The notes below the pieces were generated by a model. That model had not been told where the DNA came from, did not search any database, and was given only the letters and a program-made list of their open reading frames with translations. From an uncultured Verrucomicrobia subdivision 3 bacterium (lineage in GTDB: Bacteria > Verrucomicrobiota > Verrucomicrobiia > Limisphaerales > UBA11358), in the NCBI GenBank assembly GCA_903895255.1, contig CAITTG010000072.1:1-64000 (forward strand): a stretch of 64,000 bases of DNA, read 5' to 3'. Below, one piece after another: positions 33,647-43,386 of this stretch. The translations under genes and the position numbers were made by a program. How positions within the stretch are numbered: position 1 is the first letter of the stretch; every line of letters starts with the position of its first letter.

Positions 33647-35434
33647 TCAGGGGCCGTTGGCGGGAATGGTGAGATAATTCAGCACCAACTCGTAAAGGGT
33701 GGCCGAGGCGATGAAAGCCCAGCGTTCGCCATCCAGGGTCACCAGGGCCAGCGGCTGGTTTGCAATCGGATTGCCAAAATCCAGGGTCCGCTTCTGGCCA
33801 TTTTTGAGCTCGAGCACCAGCTGCAGACTGTTGGTCGTGACCCCGAACAACTCGGGCTTGGTGATTTTGCGCGCCACCCAGCCAATGGCCGCCAGATCGC
33901 CCAGTTGGTGGGCCGTTTCCTCAATGGTGGGCGGATACACCTGCCCGGGGGAACCGGCGGCCAGGGACCACAGGTTGCGGCCGCTGTGGAGCAATTGCCG
34001 GGTCTGGCCGTTTTGATGCACGGTGATGCCGGTGATATCCTGCTCCGGAAAATTCCAGATCCGGCGGGCGCGAAACTCCCAGCCGGATTCGGGAATCCGG
34101 TTCAAATCAGTGGGATCCAGCGCATAGATGAAATCCTCATCGGACCGTCGCACAAAAACACCGTTGGTTTGCGGTGCGCTGAAGGCGAGTTGCACGAGCG
34201 CATGGTTCGTGTCCCCGGCGGTGGGGCGAAGCGTGATTTGGATGAATGGTTTGGCCAGCCCGTAATGTTGCAAATCCGGCGCGGTCGCCACATCACTCAC
34301 AAAATCGGTCGCCTTCAGCCCGGCCAGCAGCTTGATAAACGTTTGCACGTTCTCCGCATCCACCGGAAACGTTTCCCCGGCCACCTGCCAGCCACCGGCG
34401 GCGCGTTGCTGCAGGATGAAGTGATTGGGGCTGTCCGCAACCACGATTTCCAATTCATTGACGGGTGACGTCAGGTCCACCAGGTGGGTGTCCCGGAAAT
34501 CATTCACGGAGCCGTGCCAGGGATTGAAGGAATCCTTCGCCGTGGTCACCACCCCGCTCCAGCCTTCCCGCCGGGCAAATACCAGGGCGGGGTTGTTCGT
34601 CGCGACATTGCCGGTATGAATTCCCTCCGGCAGCGCGCCCGCGTGCCCCACCCACAAGTCAAGACTGGCCGGCTGCAATCCATAGGCGCTCAAATCCGCC
34701 CGCGGATCATCCGTCACAAAATCGGCCACGCGGGTGGTGCGCAGTTGCTGCAGCGCCCGGTTGATCCGGTCGCTGTCCGCGCGGGCCAGCAGCGGCCGCG
34801 TCATCCGCCACAAATGATTCGTGGCGTCGAGCTGCAGTTCAATGACCTTGGCCCCGTTGGTCAGCACGATGCTGTCGTAATTGCCGCTGGCATTGACCAG
34901 GGTGGTTTCGCGCCACTCGGCGGCGCTCGCGGGCAGGTATTTCAGCCAGCCGGCGTCGGTGACAAACGCGCCATCCACCCCCACGACCCGGAGGAACACT
35001 TGGTCGCCCGGCGCGGTGAGCCGGCCGATTTGGAGTTGCCACTGCTGGTCGGGAGCGTCAATGACCAGCGACATGCTCGGATGATCAAAACCATAATCCT
35101 GCTCGCTGGCGGGCAACTGGCGCAATTCAGCCGCCGAGATGCGCGTGACCGGGGTTAGCTTGGCCAGCGCGTCCAGCAGCGCTTGAATGCCCGCCGTCTG
35201 CGCGGGATAAATCAGCGGCTTGGACAAAATCCAGCCGGCATTGGTCCGGTCCGCGCGGATCTCCAGCGCCTTCAAGGGAATCACCTGGACACTCGTGGCC
35301 GCGGCAAAAGGAAAGGCCGGCCAGCCCCGCGTGGCAGCCGGCGGTTCCGGCTGGAAATGGCGGTTGAGCAGGCAGATGGTGGCAAACAAACCCGCCGCCA
35401 GCACCAACCATAGCCAGGTGTTTTTTGAGTTCAT
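33647..35434 (-). CDS. DUF4340 membrane-anchored protein
   Basis: The protein has 595 residues with one N-terminal membrane helix (LWLVLAAGLFATICLL). The rest consists of repeated DUF4340 units (SKPLIYPAQTAGIQALLDALAKL, DYGFDHPSMSLVIDAPD, then similar stretches near 230 and 400). DUF4340 proteins stand next to Gld-like ABC exporters in many bacteria; the cargo is unknown. Its ATG overlaps the last base of the GldG-like gene. Confidence 0.8.
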   Translation of the reverse strand: MNSKNTWLWLVLAAGLFATICLLNRHFQPEPPAATRGWPAFPFAAATSVQVIPLKALEIRADRTNAGWILSKPLIYPAQTAGIQALLDALAKLTPVTRISAAELRQLPASEQDYGFDHPSMSLVIDAPDQQWQLQIGRLTAPGDQVFLRVVGVDGAFVTDAGWLKYLPASAAEWRETTLVNASGNYDSIVLTNGAKVIELQLDATNHLWRMTRPLLARADSDRINRALQQLRTTRVADFVTDDPRADLSAYGLQPASLDLWVGHAGALPEGIHTGNVATNNPALVFARREGWSGVVTTAKDSFNPWHGSVNDFRDTHLVDLTSPVNELEIVVADSPNHFILQQRAAGGWQVAGETFPVDAENVQTFIKLLAGLKATDFVSDVATAPDLQHYGLAKPFIQITLRPTAGDTNHALVQLAFSAPQTNGVFVRRSDEDFIYALDPTDLNRIPESGWEFRARRIWNFPEQDITGITVHQNGQTRQLLHSGRNLWSLAAGSPGQVYPPTIEETAHQLGDLAAIGWVARKITKPELFGVTTNSLQLVLELKNGQKRTLDFGNPIANQPLALVTLDGERWAFIASATLYELVLNYLTIPANGP

Positions 35435-36912
35435 TATTTCCTCCGCACGAGCCAGACCAACCCGCCCAGCATCAGGACCGCGCCCGGCAGGGCCCCCAGC
35501 AATATCCAGCGTGACTGGCGCTGCCGGGCCTCGGTCATCAACAATCGGTATTCCGTGACTTTTTGCGGGGCGATTCCCATCACCAGCGCGTTGCGATCCA
35601 GCAGCCAGTTGATGGCTGAATCCAGGAAATCGCGGTCACCGACATCCTCAATGTAATAATTGCCCAGAAAAATGGAGTCGCCGGCCACCACCATCCGGGT
35701 GATGCCCCGGGGGGTGGCCACGCCCGCCATGGATTTTTGCTCCACCGCCACCATCAAGGGATAGCTCCGCGGCGGTTCAGATTTGTCGATGCCCAGGGTG
35801 CTGGTGGCCCCGGAAAACGCCAGTTCCCGCACGTCAGGTGGATTGGCCGGCGGGGTGGCCCAGGCCACCTTCGCGACCGGCCGGGGCAGCACCATGTGCA
35901 GGGAACGCTGCGCCAGCGGCGCGACGATGGGGTGCTTGCTGAAATCCAACACTTGAATATCCAGTCCTTTGTTGGGGGAGTTTTCCAGATCCTTGACATA
36001 ATCCGCCATCACATTGACACCCCATTTTTGCAAAATCGGTTCCAAGCCGGTGGGATGGTCGATGGACAGGTAGTCAAACAAGGCAAAGAGTCGTCCGCCC
36101 TGCGCGAGATACTGGTCAATCTTCTGCAATTCGCTTTCCGCCAGGGGTTGCGTGGGGGCGGCAATAATTAGCAGGTTGCAATCCGCCGGCACGTCCTGGT
36201 CGCCCAGCAATTTCAGATTCGCCACCGTCAAATTATTTTGCGCCAGCACGAGGCCAAACGTCAGATAGCCGCGCTGCTTGTCCGCGTCCTTCAATGAGGG
36301 TTCGCCGTGACCCTGCAAAAAGTAGGCCTTCAGCGGCTGGGGATTGGCGAGCGCCAGCAACCGCGAGGTGAAGAGCATTTCCCCGCTGAAGGTCACGGGC
36401 TTCTTGAGAAACTCCAGCTCCTTCTCCCCGCTGGTCTGTTTGACACTGTTCAGGACGTATTGGGTCAGCGCGTCTCCGTCCACAAACCCCAGCCGGCCGC
36501 CCTCGTCAAAGATCACCATGTCCTTGTCCGAGCTTAATTTGTATTGTTGTTTGGTCTTTTCCGCCTCGCCGGGATCGCGCACATAATCCACCGTGCGCAC
36601 GACGATGTTGCCATTCACGTTCTGGTACTCATGGAGCAACGCCAGAATGGCCGGGTAAAATTCTTCCGTCCGGTCGTAATACAGCGTCACCGTCACCTGG
36701 TTGGTGATGGCTTGCAGCACATTGACCGTGCGCGTGGAAAGCTGGATGCGGGTTTGGGAGCTCAGATAAAACCGCGTGAAAAATTGCGACCCCAGGTAGT
36801 TGAGCATCACCACCACCGCCACCACCAGCAAGGTGCGCAGTGTCAGGTCAAAGCCCACGCGCCACCGGCGGAACGGCGTGAAGCTGGGTGGCGGTTGGGG
36901 TTGGTCAGCCAT
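35434..36912 (-). CDS. GldG-like ABC auxiliary protein
   Basis: The protein has 492 residues. An N-terminal membrane helix (LRTLLVVAVVVMLNYLGSQFF) and a C-terminal one (ILLGALPGAVLMLGGLVWLVRRK) enclose a large periplasmic domain of the ABC_transp_aux/GldG type (YYDRTEEFYPAILALLHEYQ, PTQPLAESELQKIDQYLAQGGRLFALFDY). In Bacteroidetes GldG works with GldA and GldF in gliding; elsewhere its cargo is unknown. One base separates it from the permease gene. Confidence 0.85.
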   Translation of the reverse strand: MADQPQPPPSFTPFRRWRVGFDLTLRTLLVVAVVVMLNYLGSQFFTRFYLSSQTRIQLSTRTVNVLQAITNQVTVTLYYDRTEEFYPAILALLHEYQNVNGNIVVRTVDYVRDPGEAEKTKQQYKLSSDKDMVIFDEGGRLGFVDGDALTQYVLNSVKQTSGEKELEFLKKPVTFSGEMLFTSRLLALANPQPLKAYFLQGHGEPSLKDADKQRGYLTFGLVLAQNNLTVANLKLLGDQDVPADCNLLIIAAPTQPLAESELQKIDQYLAQGGRLFALFDYLSIDHPTGLEPILQKWGVNVMADYVKDLENSPNKGLDIQVLDFSKHPIVAPLAQRSLHMVLPRPVAKVAWATPPANPPDVRELAFSGATSTLGIDKSEPPRSYPLMVAVEQKSMAGVATPRGITRMVVAGDSIFLGNYYIEDVGDRDFLDSAINWLLDRNALVMGIAPQKVTEYRLLMTEARQRQSRWILLGALPGAVLMLGGLVWLVRRK

Positions 36913-36913
36913 G

Positions 36914-37666
36914 TTATTTCCAGCGCCGGCTTTCCACCACGCGCAAAGTGAGAAACAAAAAAACCAAGGTCAGGGAGGTGTAAAAAATCACCGCCCGCGT
37001 ATCCACCACCCCGCGGGCAAAATCCCGCATTTGCCCGAACAAACCGAAATATGACACCACGCTCGTCTGCCACTGCGCCGTCACGGGAATCCGCTCCGCC
37101 AAAAATCCCAGCGCGAAAAGGCTCATGCCCAGGACAAAACTAATAATGGCAGCGGTCATCTGGGTGCGCGACAGAGCGGAGGCAAAGCAGCCAAGCGAGA
37201 GAAAAAGCGCGCCCACCAGAAATATCCCCAGATAGGTCCCCACAACCGTGCCCGGATCCATCGCCCCGGGCTGGTTCGTAAAATGTCCCACCACAAACAG
37301 GCAGGCCAGCAGCGGCAACCACATGATCAGGTAGAAGATGAGCGCCGCCGTAAACTTCGAGGCCACCACTTCCAGGTCACTGACCGGCGTCGTCATCAAC
37401 GTCTCATAGGTGCCGGCGGATTTTTCCAGGGCAAACAAGCGCATGGTGATTACCGGACCGGCCACCAGTACGATCAGCCAGAAGAAATACGTGCCATAAA
37501 ACATTTCCGTAACCGGCACGGGCGAGGGGTCCGATCCCAGGTTCGTCAGCAGCACCACAAAGCCCAAGCCGATCAACAGGGTCACGGCCGCAATGATGAT
37601 GTAGCCCGTGACCGATAGAAACAAGGCGGCCAGTTCACGGCGGGCGAGCGTCAGGTAAATATTCAT
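36914..37666 (-). CDS. ABC-2 type permease (GldF-like)
   Basis: The protein has 250 residues with six predicted membrane helices. The first lines (LARRELAALFLSVTGYIIIAAVTLLIGLGF), then TMRLFALEKSAGTYETLMTTPVSD, fit ABC-2 permeases of the GldF type. It overlaps the ATPase gene by 4 bases (ATGA) and would form the membrane pore of the exporter. Confidence 0.88.
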   Translation of the reverse strand: MNIYLTLARRELAALFLSVTGYIIIAAVTLLIGLGFVVLLTNLGSDPSPVPVTEMFYGTYFFWLIVLVAGPVITMRLFALEKSAGTYETLMTTPVSDLEVVASKFTAALIFYLIMWLPLLACLFVVGHFTNQPGAMDPGTVVGTYLGIFLVGALFLSLGCFASALSRTQMTAAIISFVLGMSLFALGFLAERIPVTAQWQTSVVSYFGLFGQMRDFARGVVDTRAVIFYTSLTLVFLFLTLRVVESRRWK

Positions 37667-38613
37667 GCGCCCTCCTCCTCCTCGTTCTGCTTCGTGACTT
37701 GCACGTAAATATCCTCCAGCGAATGGCGGCTGCGGGTCAACTCGCGCAAAGGCCAGCCGCGCGCGCGCGCCAGCTCAAAGATCTGCGGCCGCAAATCATG
37801 CCCGTCGCGCGGCGTGAGGGCGCAGCGTTGAAAGGCCCCCTCCGCCGCCGAGACGTCAAACTGCTCTACTTCCGGCATGTCCAGCCAGGCATTGCGCAAC
37901 TCGTCAACGGGAGCGGCGATTTCCGCAATCACCTGGCTGCTGCCTGCCATCAGGCTTTGCAAGTTTTCCGGCGTGTCGGCCGCCAGAATTTTGCCCTCGA
38001 ACATGATCAGCATCCGGCTGCACATCATCTCCGCCTCGGGCAGGATGTGCGTGGAAATCAAAACCGTGTGCTTGCCGGCGAGGCTTTTAATGAGCTGCCG
38101 CACCGAGCGAATTTGGTTGGGATCCAGCCCGATGGTGGGCTCGTCCAAAATGATCAACTCGGGCTCATGCACCAGGGCATCGGCCAGGCCCACGCGCTGG
38201 CGGTAGCCTTTGGAGAGCTGGCCAATGATCCGGCGGTGCACATCCGTGAGCCCGCATTGCTCCATGACGATGTCCACGCGCTGGCGGGAACGGGTCCAGC
38301 CGAGGCCCTTGAGACGGGCGCGAAACTTTAAATACTCGCGAACCCGCATTTCCAGGTAGAGCGGGTTGTTTTCCGGCATGAAGCCAATGCGCCGGCGGAC
38401 CTCCACGGAATCATGAAACACATCAAACCCGGCCACCCGCACCGTGCCGCTGGTGGCCGGCATGAAGGTGGAGAGAATGCGCATCGTTGTGCTCTTGCCC
38501 GCGCCATTGGGACCGAGCAAACCGACGATTTCCCCCCGGTTCACGGCAAAGGAAATGCCCGCCACCGCCGTGCGGCCGGCGTAGCGTTTCGTCAAATCTT
38601 TTACTTCGATCAT
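37663..38613 (-). CDS. ABC transporter ATPase (GldA-like)
   Basis: The protein has 316 residues from the ATG at 38613; a longer frame to 38724 adds a non-conserved lead. Walker A: LLGPNGAGKSTTMRIL. Signature: LSKGYRQRVGLADAL. Walker B: LIILDEPTIGLD. Switch His: ISTHILPEAE. The C-terminal 90 residues are a regulatory tail. It is the first gene of the operon 38.6 to 30.7 kb on the minus strand. Confidence 0.92.
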   Translation of the reverse strand: MIEVKDLTKRYAGRTAVAGISFAVNRGEIVGLLGPNGAGKSTTMRILSTFMPATSGTVRVAGFDVFHDSVEVRRRIGFMPENNPLYLEMRVREYLKFRARLKGLGWTRSRQRVDIVMEQCGLTDVHRRIIGQLSKGYRQRVGLADALVHEPELIILDEPTIGLDPNQIRSVRQLIKSLAGKHTVLISTHILPEAEMMCSRMLIMFEGKILAADTPENLQSLMAGSSQVIAEIAAPVDELRNAWLDMPEVEQFDVSAAEGAFQRCALTPRDGHDLRPQIFELARARGWPLRELTRSRHSLEDIYVQVTKQNEEEEGA

Positions 38614-38754
38614 CACTAGCAGTTCGTCAAATTCCCCGGCATGGTAGCTGAAAAATCCCGGAGCGGGCCAACAAAAACATCCAGAGGCATTACTATAAAC
38701 AATTTCCAGCGGCTTTCGATGCAAAATATTTCCGCCCCAGGGCTTTCCACGTGG

Positions 38755-39110
38755 CCATCGGTTAATGGGTTAAAGTGTTAATTGGTTAATTTGTTAACAA
38801 TGTCCGGATCAATGACGAACATTCGAAGATTCCAAAATCCTGGCCGGAGGGGGCGCGGGAACTTCTGGAAACTTCAAGATAGGGGCGAGCTTCGGGTTGT
38901 GACGGGCAGTGACGATCAGCGGCTGAACCGCCGCCACGGCCCGCCCGGCCCCTCCGAAAAAATGCCAGATTGTCAAAGAACCCCGCCGCCCGGGCGATGG
39001 CCCCCCCGGGCAGGGCCCAGGTTGCGCCCACAGTTTAACCGGGGACCCTGGACATCCGCTGTCCAGGGTCCAAAATAATTAAATTATTTTGGGGAGGGCC
39101 AATCCCTTTA
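38755..39110. other. AT-rich repeats and hairpins between divergent genes
   Basis: The 624 bases between 38614 and 39237 hold no convincing gene. GTTAAT-type words recur about six times in 38759-38800. ACCCTGGACA (39045-39054) pairs with TGTCCAGGGT (39060-39069). A 23-base perfect palindrome, CCAAAATAATT and its complement, spans 39070-39092. These could be regulator sites or a terminator-like block ahead of the DUF4410 gene; T-runs are absent. Confidence 0.45.
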
Positions 39111-39237
39111 AAAGGGGGTCATCAGAGTGGTGACGGTCGTACCGAAAAAATGGCCGACCGCAGTAATCGATTTACAGAAACGGAGGTCCGGGTTAGTTTT
39201 ACGGGACGGATCAATTCAGATAAACATCCATCCAATT

Positions 39238-39993
39238 ATGAATGCTCAGAACACCATTCACAGCCCACGTTTCACCCCGGCGTTTTGGCACCAGCTTGCG
39301 CTCTCGTTGCTGGGCATCGTCGCCCTGCTCGGACTCAACGGTTGCGCCTCCACCAAGGTTAGTGACCGCGAGGAACTGGTGACGGGGTCCATCCCCCGTC
39401 CGGGGACCATCTGGGTCTATGATTTTGCCGCGACCGCGGCCGACGTGCCGGCGAATTCCGCGCTGGCCGGCGAGGACTTGGATACCACGCCCCAGACGCC
39501 GCAACAAATCGCCCTCGGACGGCAGTTGGGCTATCAGATCGCGGCGGAACTGGTGGTGGAGATTAACGGCATGGGCATGCGGGCCGAGCAGGCCTCCGCG
39601 CTGACCCGGCCGGGAATGAATGACATCGTCATCCGGGGTTATTTGCTCTCCGTCAACAAGGGCAATGCGGCCGAACGGGTCGCCATCGGCTTTGGGGCCG
39701 GCGCCTCTTCCTTGAACACCATGGTGGAAGGATTTCAAATGACCTCCCAGGGCCTGCGCAAACTTGGCTATGGGGATATTCAGGCGGGCGGCAACAAGAG
39801 CCCCGGCATGGCGCTGGGGGTGGCCACCTTTCTCGCCACGAAAAATCCGGCGGGCTTGATCATTAATGCCGGGGTGGAGACTTACGGCGAGGCCAGTGGC
39901 AATGACGAGGTGACCGGCCGGGCCAAGGCAACGGCCAAGAAAATTGCGGATGTGATCAAGAAGCGTTTTCAGGAACAGGGCTGGATTTATTAA
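39238..39993 (+). CDS. DUF4410 lipoprotein
   Basis: The protein has 251 residues from the ATG at 39238, which begins a lipoprotein signal (LSLLGIVALLGLNGC). The mature part matches DUF4410: RPGTIWVYDFAATAADVPANS, LGRQLGYQIAAELVVEINGMGM, NDIVIRGYLLSVNKGNAAERVAIGFGAG, then a glycine-rich stretch and KATAKKIADVIKKRFQEQGWI. The family is outer-membrane or periplasmic and uncharacterised. Frames from 39127 add no conserved sequence. Confidence 0.85.
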   Translation: MNAQNTIHSPRFTPAFWHQLALSLLGIVALLGLNGCASTKVSDREELVTGSIPRPGTIWVYDFAATAADVPANSALAGEDLDTTPQTPQQIALGRQLGYQIAAELVVEINGMGMRAEQASALTRPGMNDIVIRGYLLSVNKGNAAERVAIGFGAGASSLNTMVEGFQMTSQGLRKLGYGDIQAGGNKSPGMALGVATFLATKNPAGLIINAGVETYGEASGNDEVTGRAKATAKKIADVIKKRFQEQGWIY

Positions 39994-40044
39994 AATGATG
40001 TCATCCCATGCCTCCACTGATGCGGCTGCCCGGGGACTGGTGCC

Positions 40045-40491
40045 ATGACTAAAATTTTAATCATCCTCGTCATTGCTTTTACCTTTCAAGCCATCGGCAT
40101 CGTCACGCTGAAACAGGGGCTGAATGAAATTGGCCCGCGCTACACCGAAAGGCAGTCCACCACAACGCTTCCGGCCAACCTCCTCCGGCTCGTGGGCGAC
40201 TGGTTTACCAATAAGAACGTATTGGTGGGGATGTTGTTCGAAACCATCTTTTTCGCCCAATTGCAATATCTGCTGGGACAGCGTGACGTGAGCTTCGTCT
40301 GGCCGCTGACCTCCGTGAGCTTTGTGCTGACCGCCCTGGCGGCCCAATTTATTTTGCATGAGCACGTGAACCCGGCGCGCTGGGCCGGGGTGATATTCAT
40401 CATTCTGGGGGCGGGCCTGATTGGTTACAGCGAGCAGGCAAAAGCCAAAGCCGCGCCCCGGCCTGCCGATCCGAAGGTTGACCGGCAATAA
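40045..40491 (+). CDS. EamA/SMR-like membrane carrier
   Basis: The protein has 148 residues with four membrane helices: ILIILVIAFTFQAIGIVTL, a second near 55-75, VWPLTSVSFVLTALAAQFIL, and WAGVIFIILGAGLIGYSE. This half-size EamA/SMR layout is shared by ArnE/ArnF-type flippases that move lipid-linked sugars. Its stop is 4 bases from the stop of the convergent GT21 gene. A role with that enzyme in glycolipid transport is plausible but inferred. Confidence 0.75.
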   Translation: MTKILIILVIAFTFQAIGIVTLKQGLNEIGPRYTERQSTTTLPANLLRLVGDWFTNKNVLVGMLFETIFFAQLQYLLGQRDVSFVWPLTSVSFVLTALAAQFILHEHVNPARWAGVIFIILGAGLIGYSEQAKAKAAPRPADPKVDRQ

Positions 40492-40495
40492 CACT

Positions 40496-41701
40496 CTAAT
40501 TTTCCGGGATGGCCACCGACCGGCTTTTATCCAACGGCGATTTCAATACGGCCGGCTCCAGCGTGCCGTCGCGGTGCAGGGTGTATTGGCGGCCGGCCCA
40601 GGAAACGTTGCAGCCGCAATAGGCGCCGAAAAAGGAAATTCCTTCCACGATATCCACAATGGGCAGCAACCACCAGGCGCGCGGCCAGTCGGGCATCCGG
40701 AGGGCGGCCTGCCAGCCGGTGGCCAGCAGCCAGCGGAGCGCCACCACCATCCCCAGCAGGCTCCACGACCACCCACTCAGCGGATGCAGCAAAGCCAGCA
40801 CCAAGGCCCAAAACACGGGGTAGGTGATGATCACCCCGGCAAACTGCGGACCACGCGAGCGCCGGATGGTGCGTTTCCAGCGCTGCATCCGGGTAAAGGC
40901 CGCCGTAAAGCATTCATCCGGCATCGCGCAATCCATGAGCAGCGGCGCCACCACCACCTGGTAGCCCATTTTGGCAATCCGGTTGCCGACTTCATAATCA
41001 TCCGCCAGGTGATTCGGAAATTGCTGGAAGCCCTGCATTTCCTCCAGCACGGCACGCGGGATGGCCATGGTGTGCCCAATGGCCCATTGAATTCCCGTGG
41101 TCCGCAGCGCCAGCATCCATTGCGGCACGTAATTAAACCCGTAATGCAAGGCAATCATCCGGCCGCCCAGGGTATCCGCCCGAACGCCGCGCGGCAGGCA
41201 CGTCAGGCAGCCCACCCCCGGAGCTGCCAGTTGCGGGACCAGTTGCCGGAGGTAATCCACGGGAGCGAAAACATCCGCGTCCGAAAAAAACAGAAATTGT
41301 CCGGAGGCGTTCCGCCAGAGGGTTTCCATGATGCTGGTTTTGCGATTTGTGCCTTGCACCCGGGCCAGCACCAGCCGGATGTCCCGGTCCGGAAATTCCT
41401 GCTGCAGTCGTTGGACTAAGGCAACGACCGGGTCGTCCGGACGAATGGTACCCACCAGCATTTCCATTTCACCGGGATAATCCAGGCGGCAAAAGGAGGC
41501 GAAAGCCTCATAGGTCTCGGGGCCGGCACCTTCGACCGGTTTGAGAATGCTCACCTTGGGCCAGGACTTCAGCGGTGCGGGGCGGGTGGCTTGGGAAAAA
41601 TGGTGTCGGGCGGCGAGCAAACTAAAGCCCGCCAGCACCAGTCCGGTCAGGACCAGCAGCCCAATCAGCAAGGTCGCACCTTGATAAAGCCACATCATCA
41701 T
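40496..41701 (-). CDS. GT21 ceramide-glucosyltransferase-like enzyme (HpnI-type)
   Basis: The protein has 401 residues. An N-terminal helix and three C-terminal helices flank a GT21 domain with the D1-D2-D3-RXXRW set: KPVEG, FFSDADVFAP, LADDYEVGNRI and MQRWKR. GT21 enzymes make glucosylceramide; the bacterial HpnI acts in hopanoid synthesis. No other hopanoid or sphingolipid gene is in the window, so the acceptor lipid is open. Confidence 0.87.
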   Translation of the reverse strand: MMMWLYQGATLLIGLLVLTGLVLAGFSLLAARHHFSQATRPAPLKSWPKVSILKPVEGAGPETYEAFASFCRLDYPGEMEMLVGTIRPDDPVVALVQRLQQEFPDRDIRLVLARVQGTNRKTSIMETLWRNASGQFLFFSDADVFAPVDYLRQLVPQLAAPGVGCLTCLPRGVRADTLGGRMIALHYGFNYVPQWMLALRTTGIQWAIGHTMAIPRAVLEEMQGFQQFPNHLADDYEVGNRIAKMGYQVVVAPLLMDCAMPDECFTAAFTRMQRWKRTIRRSRGPQFAGVIITYPVFWALVLALLHPLSGWSWSLLGMVVALRWLLATGWQAALRMPDWPRAWWLLPIVDIVEGISFFGAYCGCNVSWAGRQYTLHRDGTLEPAVLKSPLDKSRSVAIPEN

Positions 41702-41799
41702 ATGAGAACCAGATCCAGAGCGCCAGCCACTCTGAAGGTGGCCGGCCTCGTCTCGTCACAGGTTTTGCCTGCCGTCGCGCTTGGCAGCGCGGGCGGGGC

Positions 41800-43359
41800 G
41801 TGCGAAACATTAACACCATAATTAACGTTTTGGCCAACCAGCGCAAGGCCTTCGTGTTTAACCCCAACCATATTCTTGACTTTGGCCATGGCTCGGGCAA
41901 AAAGCTGGGCGTCGTGATTGCCGGGGAAGACAATTTTTATGCCCGACGCCGGGTGGCCATCGCCCGGGCGGCCGCCTTGCGCGAACGCGCCGGCCAGCCC
42001 GACACCCCCACCGAGCGGATGTTGCAATCCATCTGGCAGCACCAGCGGTTGCGACGGGACCAGCTCAAGACGGCGGCGGGCTTGCCGGTGCGGGTGCTGC
42101 ATCCGGGGTTCATCAGTGTGGAAGGCGGACCGGATTTTCGCGGGGCCGTGGTGCAACTGGGCGACGGTCCGCCGCGCACCGGGGATGTGGAGATCGATCT
42201 GCGCACGAGCGGCTGGCAGGCGCATGGACATGAACGGAATCCGGCGTTTCAAAACGTGATTTTGCAGGTGTTGTGGGAGGAGTCGCCGCCCACCACCAGC
42301 AACCCGCCGGGGCTGGCGCTCAAGGGATTTTTGGATGCGCCGCTGGAGGATTTGACGCTGTCCCTGGAACAACTATCGCTGCGCTCCCTGCCGGAGGAAT
42401 TACGCGGGCAATGCTGCGCGCCGCTGCGCGCCCTGGAGGAGGACCAGCTCACCGCGTTGTTGCGCGACGCGGCGCGGGTGCGCTGGCAGGCAAAAGCGGC
42501 ACAACTCCGAACGCGGTCGCAAGCGGCGGGCTGGGAGCAGGCGCTATGGGAGGGACTGTTTCGGGGGCTGGGTTACAAGCACAATGCCTGGCCAATGCAT
42601 TGTCTCGCCGAGTTGCGGGCACGCTGGCAGGAAACAGCGGCGGACGGGCTTGCCTTGCAAGCGCGGTTGCTGGGGATCAGCGGACTGCTGCCCGCGGAAC
42701 TGACGCGCGCGAAACAGAGCACGGACACGTATTTGCGCCGGGTCTGGGACCAATGGTGGCGCGAGCGGGACCGCTTTCAGGACTGCGCGTTGCCACGGTC
42801 GCTCTGGCGGTTTCACGGGCTGCGGCCGGCGAATCATCCGGAACGCCGGCTCGCGCTGGCGGCGCAGTGGGTATCCAGCGGGAATCTGCCGGCCCGGCTG
42901 GAGCATTGGTGCGTGGCGGAGGTCGCTGACACGGAATTGGTGACTTCTCTGCGGGCGGAGCTGGCGGGTGGGATGGATGATTTCTGGTCGCAGCACTGGA
43001 CGTTGCGGTCCCCGACACTGAAGAGTCCGCAGCCGTTGCTGGGCGAGGCGAGGGTGACAGATCTGGCGGTGAATGTGATTTTGCCGTGGCTCTGGGTGCG
43101 GGCGGTGGAGGGGAAAAATGCCGTGCTCCGCGAGCGTCTGGAACAGCGTTATTTTGCCTGGCCGGCGGCGGAAGACAACGCAGTTCTCAAGCTGGCGCGG
43201 CAGCGGTTGCTGGGGGTGGGCGGCGTGAAATTTATGCGCCGGGCATTTGCGCAGCAAGGGCTGCTGCAAATCGTGCGGGATTTTTGCGGGAACTCGGATG
43301 CGCTGTGCACGGAGTGCCGGTTTCCAGAGTTGGTAAGGGAGTGGGGAAGCCCCAGATAA
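41800..43359 (+). CDS. DUF2851 protein
   Basis: The frame gives 519 residues, but the true start is uncertain. Conserved sequence begins near FYARRRVAIARAAALRER, so a GTG near 41914 is possible. Core motifs: TERMLQSIWQHQRL, VLHPGFISVEGGPDFRGAVVQLG, GDVEIDLRTSGWQAHGHERNPAFQNVILQV. This is the DUF2851 family of Verrucomicrobiota and Bacteroidetes, about 420-500 residues long; the Glu/Asp/His set resembles a nuclease-like site, which is only a suggestion. It is divergent from the GT21 gene. Confidence 0.85.
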   Translation: MRNINTIINVLANQRKAFVFNPNHILDFGHGSGKKLGVVIAGEDNFYARRRVAIARAAALRERAGQPDTPTERMLQSIWQHQRLRRDQLKTAAGLPVRVLHPGFISVEGGPDFRGAVVQLGDGPPRTGDVEIDLRTSGWQAHGHERNPAFQNVILQVLWEESPPTTSNPPGLALKGFLDAPLEDLTLSLEQLSLRSLPEELRGQCCAPLRALEEDQLTALLRDAARVRWQAKAAQLRTRSQAAGWEQALWEGLFRGLGYKHNAWPMHCLAELRARWQETAADGLALQARLLGISGLLPAELTRAKQSTDTYLRRVWDQWWRERDRFQDCALPRSLWRFHGLRPANHPERRLALAAQWVSSGNLPARLEHWCVAEVADTELVTSLRAELAGGMDDFWSQHWTLRSPTLKSPQPLLGEARVTDLAVNVILPWLWVRAVEGKNAVLRERLEQRYFAWPAAEDNAVLKLARQRLLGVGGVKFMRRAFAQQGLLQIVRDFCGNSDALCTECRFPELVREWGSPR

Positions 43360-43386
43360 AATTAAGGTCAGAGGGAAAATAAAAAA

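Noticed and set aside
36010-36030. GACACCCCAT inside the GldG-like gene
   Set aside because: It lies in coding sequence, lacks the left arm, and has no -10 at the usual distance.
38782-39078. 98-residue plus-strand frame in the 38.6-39.2 kb gap
   Set aside because: It has Arg/Pro-rich low-complexity content, no ribosome site and no recognisable family; it overlaps hairpins and repeat words.
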